In this document: piece after piece, positions 49,001 through 58,325 of the stretch | Position numbering within the stretch: position 1 is the stretch's first letter | Layout: each line of letters starts with the position of its first letter | From: Oxyruncus cristatus | Taxonomy: Eukaryota > Chordata > Aves > Passeriformes > Cotingidae | DNA length: 64,000 bases | Assembly: GCA_013399855.1 (NCBI GenBank) | Contig: VXAY01004755.1 | Location: 1,094,063-1,158,062 of the forward strand | Direction: 5' to 3' | The notes under the pieces: model-generated | Databases searched by the model: none | Told to the model about the DNA's origin: nothing | Seen by the model: the letters and a program-made list of their open reading frames with translations, nothing else | Program-made: the position numbers and the translations under genes

Positions 49001-50481
49001 TTTTCCCCCCCTTGTCCCCGGCAGACCTACGGGGTCCGTGCCACCAGCCAGCAGTGCAGCGAGGCAGGAGACATCTGTGCCATCTGCCAGGCAGAGTTCA
49101 GGGAGCCTCTGATCCTCCTGTGCCAGGTAAGACCCCAGACTTTCCTGCTGGCCTTCCTTTGGTTCCTCTGCAGCTGGGGAGAGGCACAGTCAGCCTGGGC
49201 ACCTCTGAAAGCATTTGCTGGGGCTTGGTCTGGGGCCTTCTGGGTGTTTATGGCCCTGGCCTGGGTCACCAGTGGTTCTTGGCAGCTGAGCCACTCTTTG
49301 GGGGCTGACTCGGTTTTTTGGGGGGGAAATAGCCTTGTAGGGCAGAGACTGGCATTGAAAAATGCTGCAGTCCTGGGCTGGGCTGGGCAAAGCCCTTGGA
49401 ACACACCACACTGCCATGGGGGCCGTTAATGGACCAGAGGAGCTCATGGCAAGGCTGCAGATGCTGCCCCAACATTTTCCCTTCAGGCTTTGTCTGCTGG
49501 GGCTGGAATTCTGCACCCTGGAGGGGCCCTGGCTGCTGTGGGGGTGTGAGCAGGAGAACCCCAGGCACAGGGAGTGGAGATGGTGGGATATGAGCTCTTT
49601 TGTGGTATCAAAATAAAGCTCAGGAGCCTGTTTTTGGAGAGCTTTTGGAGAGCTTTGATCCCATTGGACAGCAGGGTTATCAAACTAAAGCAGGTGGGTC
49701 TCCTGTGCATCAAAGGTGCCTCTCATTGCTGTGAACATCTGTGCAGATGTTGCTGAGCTGGAGCCCCAGAGGAGCTGCCTTTGTGTCAGAGCTGAGGTTT
49801 GGGGAGTGACGTTCTGCTGACTCCACATGAGTTGAGGTCTCAGCTTCTCCCCGTGCTCCCTCCCTGCCCTATTCCTGCTCTTCCAGTCTGGGACTGGGTG
49901 GTGTGAGCTGGAGTCACCCCTCCTGATCCCAGTGTGTGCCCAAGGCAGGATGGAGGGAGAGCCCAGGATGGGGCCAGTGCAGAAATGAGAGGAGGGAAGG
50001 GGTGAAAACTGGCATTTATGGAAAGGGGACCCTGGGCATTGGGAGCAGAATAAAGCAAATGCAAGGGGCAAGGCAGGGGGGAAAGGAGGTAAAAGTAAAG
50101 CCTTAAATAATTCAGGATGGAAACATGGCAGAGAAAACCTCTCCCTACTCTTGTTAGGCCTTTTTAATGTTTCTCTCTAGTGCCATATTAAGAAATAACA
50201 AATCATTGGCTTTGGCACACAAACTGATGTGCTGGTAATGCTGGGATTTATTTTCCATGTGAGCATCACTGTCCTGCATCCCTCCCTGCTCCCGTGGGGA
50301 CAGGGAGGGCCCTGCTGCCTGGTGACACTGCCCCTTGTCCCCACAGCACGTGTTCTGTGAGGAGTGTCTGTGCCTGTGGTTCGACAGGGAGAAGACGTGT
50401 CCCCTGTGCCGCTCGGTCACCGTGGAGACCCTGCGCTGCTGGAAGGATGGCACCACCTCTGCCCACTTCCAGGTGTACTGA
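24969..50481 (+). CDS. RNFT2: RNFT2 (TMEM118), RING finger and transmembrane protein 2, nine coding exons
   Basis: Exons are 24969-25051, 28156-28634, 29914-29990, 31459-31559, 33769-33922, 43299-43448, 48028-48093, 49025-49126 and 50347-50481. They total 1347 nt, or 448 residues plus TGA; human is about 444. All introns are GT-AG and the frame never breaks. An acidic and His-rich N-terminal region (about 29-160) is cytosolic by inference. Hydrophobic membrane segments fall at about 171-183, 189-203, 217-239, 263-295 (probably two) and 334-348. A C3HC4 RING at 388-425 has ligands C388, C391, C403, H405, C408, C411, C422 and C425, all intact. The protein ends AHFQVY. From family knowledge it is a membrane E3 ubiquitin ligase; mammalian RNFT2 is reported to promote IL-3 receptor alpha degradation. 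The gene spans 25.5 kb, far more compact than in human. The exact start is uncertain (see exon 1). Confidence 0.96.
25316..25529 (+). repeat. Duplicated ~215-bp element, copy B (downstream of RNFT2 exon 1)
   Basis: This is the direct repeat of copy A (24196-24412), about 1.12 kb downstream in the same orientation. Shared blocks include the TTTTGGTTAAAAAAGA start, CTGCAGGGAAAGCATA, GGAATACTAA and the AGATCCTTATAAAAAGAATT end. The pair brackets the first recognised RNFT2 coding exon. Confidence 0.88.
27540..27930 (+). repeat. Four-copy ~100-bp minisatellite in RNFT2 intron 1
   Basis: Units begin GTCAGTGTAGATG at 27555, 27649, 27750 and 27851 (periods 94, 101, 101) and each contains GTAATTTCTTTGGTTCCTCC. 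The last unit is partial. Reading the minus strand gives a repetitive frame (27650-28045) with the recurring motif EPKKLHIQYQ. This follows from the repeat and is not a gene. Confidence 0.93.
28156..28634 (+). CDS. RNFT2: RNFT2 coding exon 2 (His-rich region and first membrane segment)
   Basis: This is the largest exon (479 nt), encoding residues 29-187 between CTCTGCAG and G|GTAAGC. It holds NRSQTVSSEASVDE, a Gly/Ala/Pro linker, the VFIQMPAPREE motif, a histidine cluster at 112-141 (HHRQSSHHFHHGHH) and an acidic patch. WLQKGLPFILILLAK follows, the start of the membrane domain. The exon is much more GC- and CpG-rich than the surrounding intron. This makes overlapping open frames on both strands (28054-28743 minus, 28194-28553 plus), which are composition artefacts. 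Confidence 0.97.
29914..29990 (+). CDS. RNFT2: RNFT2 coding exon 3
   Basis: This exon encodes residues 188-213, GIAVCIGMASTFAYANS then TLREQVALK, a short hydrophobic segment followed by a charged loop. The acceptor is CCCTGCAG (phase 1 in) and the donor AAG|GTGAGT (phase 0 out). Confidence 0.96.
31459..31559 (+). CDS. RNFT2: RNFT2 coding exon 4
   Basis: This exon encodes residues 214-246 plus two bases of Ser247. It begins EKRSVLVVFWILAF and ends SSQQLYN, with a membrane span at about 217-239. The acceptor is TTGCCCAG and the donor AG|GTGGGC (phase 2). Confidence 0.96.
33769..33922 (+). CDS. RNFT2: RNFT2 coding exon 5
   Basis: This exon encodes residues 247-298, starting SLIFLKPNLERLDFFD and ending ILAVKSK. 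It contains the long hydrophobic stretch DLMWIVGIADFVLKY through CLVVALPKIILAV, probably two membrane passes. The acceptor is CCTTTCAG and the donor AAG|GTAGGA. A CR1 fragment begins only about 75 bases downstream in the intron. Confidence 0.96.
33999..34185 (-). mobile_element. CR1 LINE fragment in RNFT2 intron 5
   Basis: TCCCAGAATCCCAGAATGGG, then GGAAGGGACCTTAAAGTCC and CATCCAACCTGGCCTTGG are diagnostic of an inverted CR1 3' end. The copy is short (about 185 bases), 5'-truncated, and starts about 75 bases after the exon 5 donor. Confidence 0.9.
41740..42330. promoter_or_regulatory. Candidate intronic enhancer, RNFT2 intron 5
   Basis: The interval is unlike its surroundings: high complexity, scattered CpGs, no repeat signature and many clustered binding-site-like words. 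These include CTTATCGG and CAGATAAGG (GATA type), TGACATCACTGATGAC (CRE/AP-1 type), AATTAGCGATTGG (homeodomain/CCAAT type) and a gapped GGAATTTCCCC (NF-kB type). This is pattern reading only; conservation would decide. Confidence 0.35.
42467..42572 (+). repeat. Direct duplication around a single N (42510)
   Basis: AAAAAGGCACT and CAGTGAGCCAGGAGGCAGTG occur on both sides of the lone N, with about 60 bases between corresponding points. The arrangement suggests an assembly join or a polished-over tandem duplication. Confidence 0.8.
42981..43033. repeat. Palindromic ACATTT/AAATGT hairpin sequence in RNFT2 intron 5
   Basis: ACATTTACATGTAAATGT is a perfect 18-base palindrome, extendable by one base each side. 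It is embedded in about 50 bases built only from ACATTT, ACATGT and AAATGT words, so long imperfect hairpins can form. Confidence 0.85.
43299..43448 (+). CDS. RNFT2: RNFT2 coding exon 6
   Basis: This exon encodes residues 299-348: GKFYLVIEELSQLFRSLVP, then IQLWYKYIMGDD, then YFLGGILIIMYSLFK, the last membrane segment. The acceptor is TTTTACAG and the donor AAG|GTCAGC, phase 0 at both ends. It lies after the longest intron (9.4 kb). Confidence 0.96.
47135..47715 (+). repeat. TTCCC/CCTTT pentanucleotide satellite with internal gap, RNFT2 intron 6
   Basis: Pure pyrimidine tracts of CCCTTT and TTCCC units, with interspersed CCCAAACC, run into the N gap at 47260-47653 and resume at 47654-47715. 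The long Pro/Ser/Phe and Gly/Lys/Arg frames across it are artefacts. The true length is unknown. Confidence 0.93.
47260..47653. other. Assembly gap, 394 N
   Basis: The gap lies inside the TTCCC satellite in RNFT2 intron 6. The exon 6 to exon 7 reading frame joins correctly across it, so no coding sequence appears to be missing. Confidence 0.99.
48028..48093 (+). CDS. RNFT2: RNFT2 coding exon 7
   Basis: A 22-codon exon encodes residues 349-370, SFDICGRLGSVRKALKVLC then TPQ, which links the last membrane segment to the RING. The acceptor is TATTGCAG and the donor CAG|GTGAGG, phase 0. Confidence 0.95.
48094..50346 (+). other. RNFT2 introns 7 and 8
   Basis: Introns 48094-49024 and 49127-50346 have GT-AG ends, no recognised repeat and only compositional open frames. 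AATAAA at 49612-49617 inside intron 8 could support an intronic polyadenylation event that would truncate the RING, but nothing shows that it is used. Confidence 0.75.
49025..49126 (+). CDS. RNFT2: RNFT2 coding exon 8 (first half of RING)
   Basis: This exon encodes residues 371-404 and carries the first three zinc ligands (C388 and C391 in CAIC, C403 in LLCQ) with the conserved AEFREPLIL loop. The acceptor is CCGGCAG and the donor CAG|GTAAGA. The intron falls between the third Cys and the His of the C-x-H motif, so skipping either neighbouring exon would destroy the RING. Confidence 0.97.
50347..50481 (+). CDS. RNFT2: RNFT2 last coding exon (second half of RING, stop)
   Basis: This exon encodes residues 405-448 and TGA at 50479-50481. 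It begins HVFCEECLCLW and supplies H405, C408, C411, C422 and C425 (CPLC), then SVTVETLRCWKDG and the conserved C-terminus AHFQVY. The acceptor is CCCCACAG. The DREKTCPLC loop matches a catalytically competent RING. Confidence 0.97.
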   Translation, partial: HVFCEECLCLWFDREKTCPLCRSVTVETLRCWKDGTTSAHFQVY

Positions 50482-52446
50482 CACGGGGCACCAACCCAGG
50501 CAGAGGAGAGGAAAACCTGGACAGTCACCCCCTGCCCCCGTTTAGCTGCCCTGTGTGTTTGTTGTCAGCCTTCCTGCCAGCTCTGCCCCTCCAGGAGCGG
50601 CAGAACAGTCGTCACCGGCCAGCAACTCCATCCTCCAAGGCAAGGACACGTGGTTTGTGCCCTGGCTGAGCCACAGCCAAGGGTTTTTCCTGAGCTGGCG
50701 TGGTTATGAACTGCTGGGATGTTTCCTGCTTCCCTGTCCCTTCAGTGTGGGCAGATCCCGCGTGGACAAGGCACGGGAACTGTGGATTCCATGGGTATGA
50801 CCAGATGTGCTGGAGCAAAGCTGTGCCTGGCTCGGGGCTCTGCTGAGGTGTCTCACGTTACACGGCCCAGATTCCCTGGATCCAGAGCTTTCCGGGATGC
50901 CACAGTGGCTGTTACCAGAACCTCTGGGAATTCTTCCCAAGCAGGGCTTCAGAACCTCGTGTCCAAAGGTCCCCTGGGGCTGGAGAAACGTCATTTCCCA
51001 GCGGCCCCGTTTGTGCAGCTGGTTCCACAGATGGCACGTGCTGCAAGCGTAATAAAACCATTAAAAAGCTGGGAAAGACCAGGCAGGTGGAGCTGGGAAT
51101 TACACTTATTTTTCTTGGGAATGTTTTCCCTTTTTGTTCTTCACGATGAGACTTTCCTAGTACGAGGAGAACAGTGGGAGACAGAGGGAGATTAAAGTGA
51201 TGGAATCACAGGGGTCGAGTTGGATTTGTCTGGGTGAAAATCCAGCTCCAAACCAGGAGCATCCCACAAACTGGGGGGTCTCTGCACCTGCTCCAGGCCA
51301 GCCCCACTCACATCCAGGATCTGCCTGGGTCCCAAACCAGGAAAACTGGAGCTCCTGGAGGGCTCCCGGTGTTGTCAGGGAATGAAACCCTTCCTGTGGC
51401 TGAGGTGCTGCAGCATCAGGGAGCTGCTGTTTGTCCTGGAGCTTTCCCTGTGCCCAGAGCTCCTCTGCTCCTGCTGCACAGCTGGGAAGTGCCTCCCTAG
51501 GAACTGTGGTGTTTTCCCAGCTCATTGCCACGGGAATGGCCCGAGGTGAGGGTCCCACCCTGAGGTGACAGTCCCATCCTGGGGGAGATGAGCTGGGTCT
51601 GTGCTCACAGAAATCCACTGGGGGAGAATTACAGCCAACGGGAGCTGGGGGCAACAGGATTAAAGCTCCACATCTCTTTGGAATGTGGCAGAGCCTGAGC
51701 AGGGAAGAGTCCAGATCTGGCTTGAGAGATGCAGGGAAGCAGCAGAGGAAAAGCGTTGCTTTGCACGACAGAGTGATTTGATTCCCATTAAAGGATCCTG
51801 TGAAAGAGGGGAATTAGCCCACGGAATGTTGTTGCTCTCTGCAATGGGAACGGCCCCTCTGGGATGGGGGAAGGCAGGAAGCAGGGCTGGCAGCGGGCAC
51901 AGAAATGTGGTTCTGTGTGACGGCCTGGGGTATCCACTGGGAAGAGGGAAAAGGAGGGATTCCATGGGCAGGCAGTTCCTGAAAGGCCTCAGTGCCAGTT
52001 TTCAGGGAACCAAAGGGTCGGTGCTTCTGCTTCCAAAGCGTTTGAAAAGCCACTTCCCATTTGTTTTCATTTTCCCAAATGCTCCTGGAAAATGTGTTTG
52101 GGCAAGTGTAGGAGAAGGTCAGTGGGAGCCCAGCGCTGCAGAAAAGGTGGGATAAACTGCTCCAGAATCAGGCAGTGATTAGGCAGGGAACCAAAGGCAA
52201 AGCTTGGGAGTATTTTTTGACTTCTAACAGTCTCTTTGAGGGGGGAGGACAATTCTACCCTCTCCTAGAACGTGACACCAGCAAACATCCAGGGGAAACT
52301 TCAGCTCCAGTGATGGGAATCTGCTGATTGCCATGGGAGAACAGGGAGGGCTGTGGGAGGAAATCACTCAGAGAGAGGAAATAAAAACCCGGAGCCTTTT
52401 TTTGCCATTGAACAGTTATTTTTCTTTCTTTTCTTTTTTTAATAAA
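50482..52446 (+). other. RNFT2: RNFT2 3'UTR, polyadenylation site uncertain
   Basis: No further coding exon is needed after the TGA at 50479-50481. Candidate polyadenylation signals on the plus strand are AATAAA at 51051-51056 (3'UTR about 0.6 kb, followed by a T-rich stretch at about 51105-51140) and AATAAA at 52441-52446 in a T-rich context (about 2 kb). The sequence between is GC-balanced, with only chance open frames on both strands. Confidence 0.55.
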
Positions 52447-52822
52447 GTCCTTATAAATATGTACAAAGAGTCTCAGCATACGAAATTCCTTTTACAAAAG
52501 AGAGAAGCCCCTTCCAAGCCGGACCAGGAGCCTCCAGGGGCTCTGCTCCTGCCTTGGTGAGGTGGAAACCTGCACAGTGACTCTGCTGGAGTTCCATCCA
52601 AGCGGGCAGGGAATTGTGCATTCCCTGCCTGTCATCCGTGTCATTCCCGTAGCAATGCACCTGGGAGAGACTGGGAAGTTCTGCAGTGTCCTAAGGATTG
52701 ATGATGGGAAGGGTTTTATAGTGACCTGGGGTTTAAATTGACTGGAAAGGCGATGCTGGAAATACCCGTGGAATAAAACCCCCCTGAGCTGGGTTTGCTC
52801 TGCTCAGGAGCCACCTGGAAGT

Positions 52823-52920
52823 AATGGTGTAACTAATTAAGGGTGTAACTAATTAAGGGTATAACTAATCAAGGGGGTAACTAATCAAGGGTGCAACCAA
52901 TAATGGGTGTAATTAATAAA
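52823..52920 (+). repeat. ~16-bp minisatellite, about six copies
   Basis: Units of the form GGGTGTAACTAATTAA repeat with small changes (GGTGTAACTAATTAAGG, GGTATAACTAATCAAGG, GGGTAACTAATCAAGG, then GGTGCAACCAATAATG and GGTGTAATTAATAAAG). It is AT-rich in a GC-balanced setting, downstream of RNFT2. Confidence 0.9.
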
Positions 52921-54677
52921 GGCTTCACAAGCTTTCAGTATTTATCAAGCTCCAAAGTCACTTTCTGTAAATATTAACACGCTGGGGGAACTCGAGCCCT
53001 CGGGTTTTCCTGCCCACTGAGGTTGGATCACTCACATCAGAATTCCCTCCTGTGTTCAAATAAATATTGTCGGGAAAGAAAGATCCACTTGGTTTTGTGT
53101 TTTGTAGTTTAATCTTTTTCCTGGAGGTGGGCACTGGCCATCCTGGAACAGCAGCTTCTCCCACTCCTGTGGAGGGCAGAGCTGTGCTTGGAAGCCCCAC
53201 GTGCTGGGACATGAGAGATCCCTGTGCTGCAGGAGGAGTGTGATCCAAGCCACTGGGATTGTCCTGTGCTGGGAACAGGGCTCTGTCTGGGAACAAAGGT
53301 GGCCTGTGGAATGTGAGGGGTCGCACATTCCGGCTGGGACAGAGTGAGAAGCCCAAGGCAGGAGCAGCACGTGAGGATCCCTCCCCTCCACTTCCGCAGG
53401 AAGCCCAATTCCCGCGTCATTCCCACTCCCCCAGCTCCTGGATTCTGAGCTGCCACGGCCAGTGTCCCCTCCTGGGGTGGGTCCAGCTCACACCCAGCGC
53501 AGGGTGATGCAGGAACGGGGCCGGGTCTGAGGCCTGGACTGAAAATCCAATTTGCTGGGGGCAAAGCAGCTCTGAGGAACGTTGTGCAAGTGCCGTTCAC
53601 CTGCTGGGGTGGGAAAGAGCCGAAGGTTTGGACGTGGACAGGAAATGCGTGTCCGGGATTTAAAGTGGAGCCATGGGTGGTTTGTCATCCACGTCAGGCT
53701 CCTGCCGAGATCCCGGACAGACGTTTAAAACCGTTTGTCCAGAAATTCAACATTAAGGTGGATGTACCTCTGTGTCCTCACTGTGGGCCATTTTGCACGT
53801 GGCAGTGCAGTTTTCCAGCAGGGAATTGCCTCATTCCAGGCTCTGTGGACACAGAGACTCTGCCAGTTTAACCAGTTCTGATTCCAGTGGGGCTGATCAG
53901 CAGGAACAGCCTCTGCCTCTGCCGGGGTTTAAGACCCCTGTAATTTTACTGAGATATAGAAACGTGATTTTAGTGTGACAGAGACAAAACAAAGATGGAA
54001 TTGATTCAGGAAGTGTTGGGGATTTCAGGGAATTTGTTAGTGATGGCTGGGCTGGAGGAGGGCGATCCCTGCCCGGTGCTCTGCAGCAGGAATGGGATGG
54101 GTTTCCCCTCGCTCATCACTCCCAACTCCCCAGTTCGGGTGATGATTTGCTGCGTGTTTGTGTTGGTGGTGCCTCTCCTGGGCACACAGAGGTGTCTGAC
54201 AGGAGGCCTGGTCCCATTCCTTATGTTTTGACCACTGAAAATAGTTCTGGGAGAAGAGGGAGGACCGTGGAATGTGCTGAACCCCGTGCTGGGTTTAGGG
54301 GCCAGCTGGGACTGACCCGGCCAAATCTGAGCAGCAGGACAGGAGGTGACCAGCACCCGCGCTGGGCTGCTTTTCCCCCTTGGAATACAGAATTCCAGGC
54401 TGCGCTGGGAGCTGCCTTGGCCGAGAGCTGCTTTACAAATTCATCCAGGCTCTCCCCGCAGCCGCGGGAGCGCAGACAATGATCTCAGCCCGCCCCGCTC
54501 CCGATGAAACCCGAGATGGGGCCTTTTGTTTTTCCTTTAGAAAAAAGCACTCCCTGGTCCTCCCAGCTGATCGAAACCCGGGGCTCTGAGAAAACAAAAC
54601 GGGGGGGTGGGAGAGGGACTGTGCTGGTTTCCTGCCCACGGGGAGGGTACAGACACTGCCCGGCTGCGGCGGGGCAG

Positions 54678-54732
54678 GGAATTCACGGGAATTCACAGGG
54701 AATTCACAGGGAATTCACAGGGAGTTCACAGC
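54678..54732 (+). repeat. ~14-bp minisatellite (GGAATTCACA units)
   Basis: Five near-identical units of GGAATTCACAG, the last with GAGTTCACAG, create repeated EcoRI-like GAATTC sites. It is a simple tandem duplication without coding support. Confidence 0.9.
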
Positions 54733-57636
54733 ATGCGTCCCTCGCCAGTACAAACGTCACCCGGGGGGAAAGCGGATCTTCTAAAAACGATAAAAACACC
54801 CCTTGTCAAAAAAACAGAGGCAATTCAACAATAGCAATTACACCAGAAAATGTAAGGCTTCGACAAATCCGTGCCCTCTGGTAAGGAATTCCAGGTCTGT
54901 ACAGGGAATTCTGGCCATAAAACTCCAAAATTAACCCTCAGTTCATGCTAAACATCCAGTTTAGAACTACAAAACTGAAGTGAATCAGAATTTGGGGCAC
55001 TGGAGCTGCTCTGGATCCCACCTGGGAAGCACCCCAGGTTTGGTTGTTCCATGGCAGCACCATGTGGCTTTAACTTTTTTGCTGAGTGTTTGGAAGCACC
55101 CAGGAGACCAAATCCCCGGGAGTCCTGAGGTCTGGGAAGCTCACAGCGGGTTGGGACAGAGGAAGAACAGTCTCTGGCTAATCCCCTGACTTTGGGGGCT
55201 CTCCCGAGGTGGGGTCTTGACGGCAAGGATGGAACTTCCCCCCCTTTTCCATCACTGAGCTGTTCCAGGGGAATTGCCTCTGTGGGAAGGACTCCGGGAG
55301 CAGCCTGGAGGCTGCAGGGGCAGGAGAACCAGGGGCACTGCACAGGGAAAATGGGATAATGCATATTCCAGGGAGGGGTTAGTTACATTCAGAGCTGACA
55401 GAGGTGAGGAATCTGCCCCAGCTCCTGGCGGGTCCCAGGAAAGCCTCGGGACACTTCAGGGGCTGGGGAAGGAGGACAGACCTGCAGGTGCCACATCCAG
55501 CCCTCCCCCATCAGTGATTCCTGCTCCAATGGGATTGGGTGATTCCACACACACAATTCCACCTCGGAGTGACTTGCAGAAATTCCTGGCTTTAAGACTC
55601 TGCCCAGTCCAGCACTGGGAGCACTGCTGGAATCACTGCTGGAATCACCTGGGGCTCCTCCTCTTGCCAGAAGAATTTGTACTTAGCTCAGCAGGAGACC
55701 GAGCTGGGAGGGGGCTCAGGGTGCCGAGGATTGCTGAGCACCAGGCCAAAAACGGCAGGAAAACGTTTCACGGGGTCCCGAGACCATCCAAAGGCTATGG
55801 ACAGGCAACCGTGGAGCTACAGATCCCAAGGCTCCTCCCTGGCAACCACCTGCCCTTCCAGCCCCTGGGGGGATTGCCTGGGATGAGTAACAGCCAGGAA
55901 CTGATGGATCAATACATGGATTGATCGGTGACACCCAGGGCTCAAACCCGGCAGGGAATCTTTGACAAGGGCAGAATTCAGCTCTCAGGTTGCTCGGAAA
56001 CATTTCTCCTGCAGCCGGGGCTGGGATGAACAACTCAGCTTCTTCCCGGGCTGGGAGAGGGGTGGGGAGTGTTTTTAAAGGACAAGGAGCCAAACTTCCT
56101 CTGGAAATCGGGTTCTAACATTCTTTGAAAATGCCCCCCCCTCCCTGCCACGGGAGGGGGAATTTTTGGGTGCAAGTATCAGAAGCCTGGAAAAACTGTT
56201 CCTAAAAAAACTGTGCCCAGTCATTCCTGCGAGCAGGATCTGGGAGGGACCCGAAGTCTGTCAGGTAGTTTTGGCTGCAGTGAAAAAAGTGCTCAGTACC
56301 AGACTGAGAAAAGCCCTTTGATTCCTAAGGCCAAGTTCTCCTGTTATCCCCTGCTCTAGTGATTAGAGTTCTCTTCCCTGGGTCACAGGATTTGGGACTG
56401 CTTAAACCACCACCCAGGAGAATTCCCAGCTCTGGAGCTGCAGCAAGTGCTGCACCAGCAGACTTTGATGTGGAAAGAGCTGGTGTGTCCTTTCCACCTC
56501 AGTGAACGCTGCAAACTGTCAAAAGAAAAACAACTGCTCCAAAGAGAAAAAAAAAAAAAAAAAAAGGAAGAGTTATAAAGTTCTGGGGGTAGATTATCTG
56601 GATTAAGTTTCTGCAGAGATTGAAAGAAAGAAAAAAAAAAATAGCACCTTCTCAACAAGTCTTATTATTCTTATTTTTTTTTTTTTGCTATCTTGCGTAT
56701 AAATATTAATAATAACCAAAATAGATCTTTCCTTGTCCCACGCTTCTGAACATCCTCTCGGGGAAACTGTAGCACCACGGAGAGGCAGTTTAGCCCCAGA
56801 CAAATATTAAAAAGGTAGCACCAGAGAAACTAAAGTCGGAGGAGAAGCCGATCCCACCCGGTGCCAGAGCGTCAATATTTACACACGCGGCCCCGCCGGC
56901 CGAGCGCTGCCCCAGCGCCAGGCTCGGCGCTCCAAGGGCTCGGCAGCTCTGCGGGGACAGGGCGCTGCTGCCCCCGCTGCAGGGACGGCGCTCCAGCAGG
57001 GACAGCGCCCATCCCGGGATCGCACCACCGGCACTACAGGGAATGTCGCTTACGTTCTCACGAGGCATGCACTGCTTACAGGAGGGTTTACATTCTTCTA
57101 TATATAAGCATTTTTGTGTCTCTGGTTTGCTGCTGGGCCCTTGAACAGCTCCTTCCCGCGCAAAATTCCTTCTTGCCGCGTCGCCCAAAGCGCTTCCAGC
57201 ATCTCCCCACTTCTTCCTTTATCTCTCCACCCCTTTCACAGCTGCTGCTCAGGCTCTGGATTTTTCCCTGGAGGAAAAGGGGAAACAATTTTCTCCAAGG
57301 GCACAGGGTTTGCTCCAGCCTGAGAAAGCAAAGAGAACTGGGTGTTAATTACGTTGATGCACTGGGTACAACAAAGGCTTCTTTTAAATTGTTGGCTCGA
57401 ACCCTCCCCGAAAGTTGCAGACAGGGATTTATGGGGAGGAAGGTTTGTGGCTCAGCACCTTCAGCCCCGTGCAGGGTTTCTGGTGAGCTCTCGCTTCACC
57501 GGGCTCCTTCTTCTGGGTGCTGCATCCTCATTTCCATCACGTTAACACAGATGTTAACTCGTAGGGGAGCCGTTGGTTTTGTCACAGGTAGGAAAGGGGG
57601 TGCTTGGGAGTATCACAGGAGACTGGGAGAACTCAC

Positions 57637-57795
57637 TCGTTCCTGGATCTGCCACTGATTAGATTTGTGGCTTGGGGCAAAAACCACTGCTTCGGTTCTG
57701 CTGCAAAATGAGGGCACTAATAACTTATTTGCCTCATAGGTGGGCTGGGAGCCTTAATTAATAAAGTGCTCAGACAAAGGCACCCATCTAAGTGC
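57637..57795 (+). mobile_element. MIR SINE (ancient tRNA-derived CORE-SINE)
   Basis: The order of matches to the MIR consensus is kept: TCCTGGATCTGCCACTGATTA (tRNA-like end), TTGTGGCTTGGGGCAA, a CTGCAAAATGAGGGCACTAA segment (the CTGTAAAATGGGGATAATAA core), GCCTCATAGG, TAATTAATAAAGTGCTCAG and AGGCAC. Divergence is high, as expected for a repeat that predates birds. The comparison is from memory of the consensus; a profile search would fix the edges. Confidence 0.72.
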
Positions 57796-58160
57796 AAATT
57801 AGCAGGAGAGGAGCCCGAGGGGCATCTGCTCTGAAATCCCCATTTCCCAGCATTTATCCCCGGCTGTTGATGGCACCAGCCCTGGCTGGGGAAGGTCCCA
57901 TCGTTCACAGACTGTGACAATGAGCTGAGAGAAACCTCCCCGGGATGAGGTGATTTCACCCGGCTGGGAGAGAGGAGAGGCAGTCACGGACTGTGCAACC
58001 GCAGCAGCTCTGGAGGCAGGGTGTAATTAGGGCTGGCAAACAGCTCTGGGGCAGATCCTGAGCGGCCTTAACTCTGGAATCACCTCCCTCCCTCCCCGGT
58101 CATGCCAGTGTGAAGGTTATCGGGATACAGCGACTGGGCTGAGCTGAGCTGAGCCTCCAG

Positions 58161-58325
58161 CAGAATCCCAGAATATCCTGAATTGGAAGGGACCCACAAG
58201 GGTCATCCAGCCCAAATCCTGTCCCTGCACAGACACCCCAACAATCCCACCCTGTCCAAGCACTCCTTGAGCTCTGTCAGCCCTGGGGAGCCTGTCCAGT
58301 GCCTGTTCCAGCAACCTGGAATGTC
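58161..58325 (-). mobile_element. CR1 LINE fragment, degraded
   Basis: CAGAATCCCAGAATATCC, then TTGGAAGGGACCCACAAG and GGTCATCCAGCCCAA give the inverted CR1 3' end. The remainder to about 58325 follows the CR1 family loosely (CCCTGTCCAAGCACTCCTTG, then GCCTGTTCCAG). It is preceded by a short GCTGA tandem. Confidence 0.85.

Noticed and set aside
55274..55924. 216-codon plus-strand ORF downstream of RNFT2
   Set aside because: It has a chance-like composition with no recognisable domain or splice partners.
56789..57658. HRK coding sequence sought on both strands downstream of RNFT2
   Set aside because: No BH3-like LKALGDE motif or C-terminal membrane anchor was found. Only UTR-like sequence is suggested.
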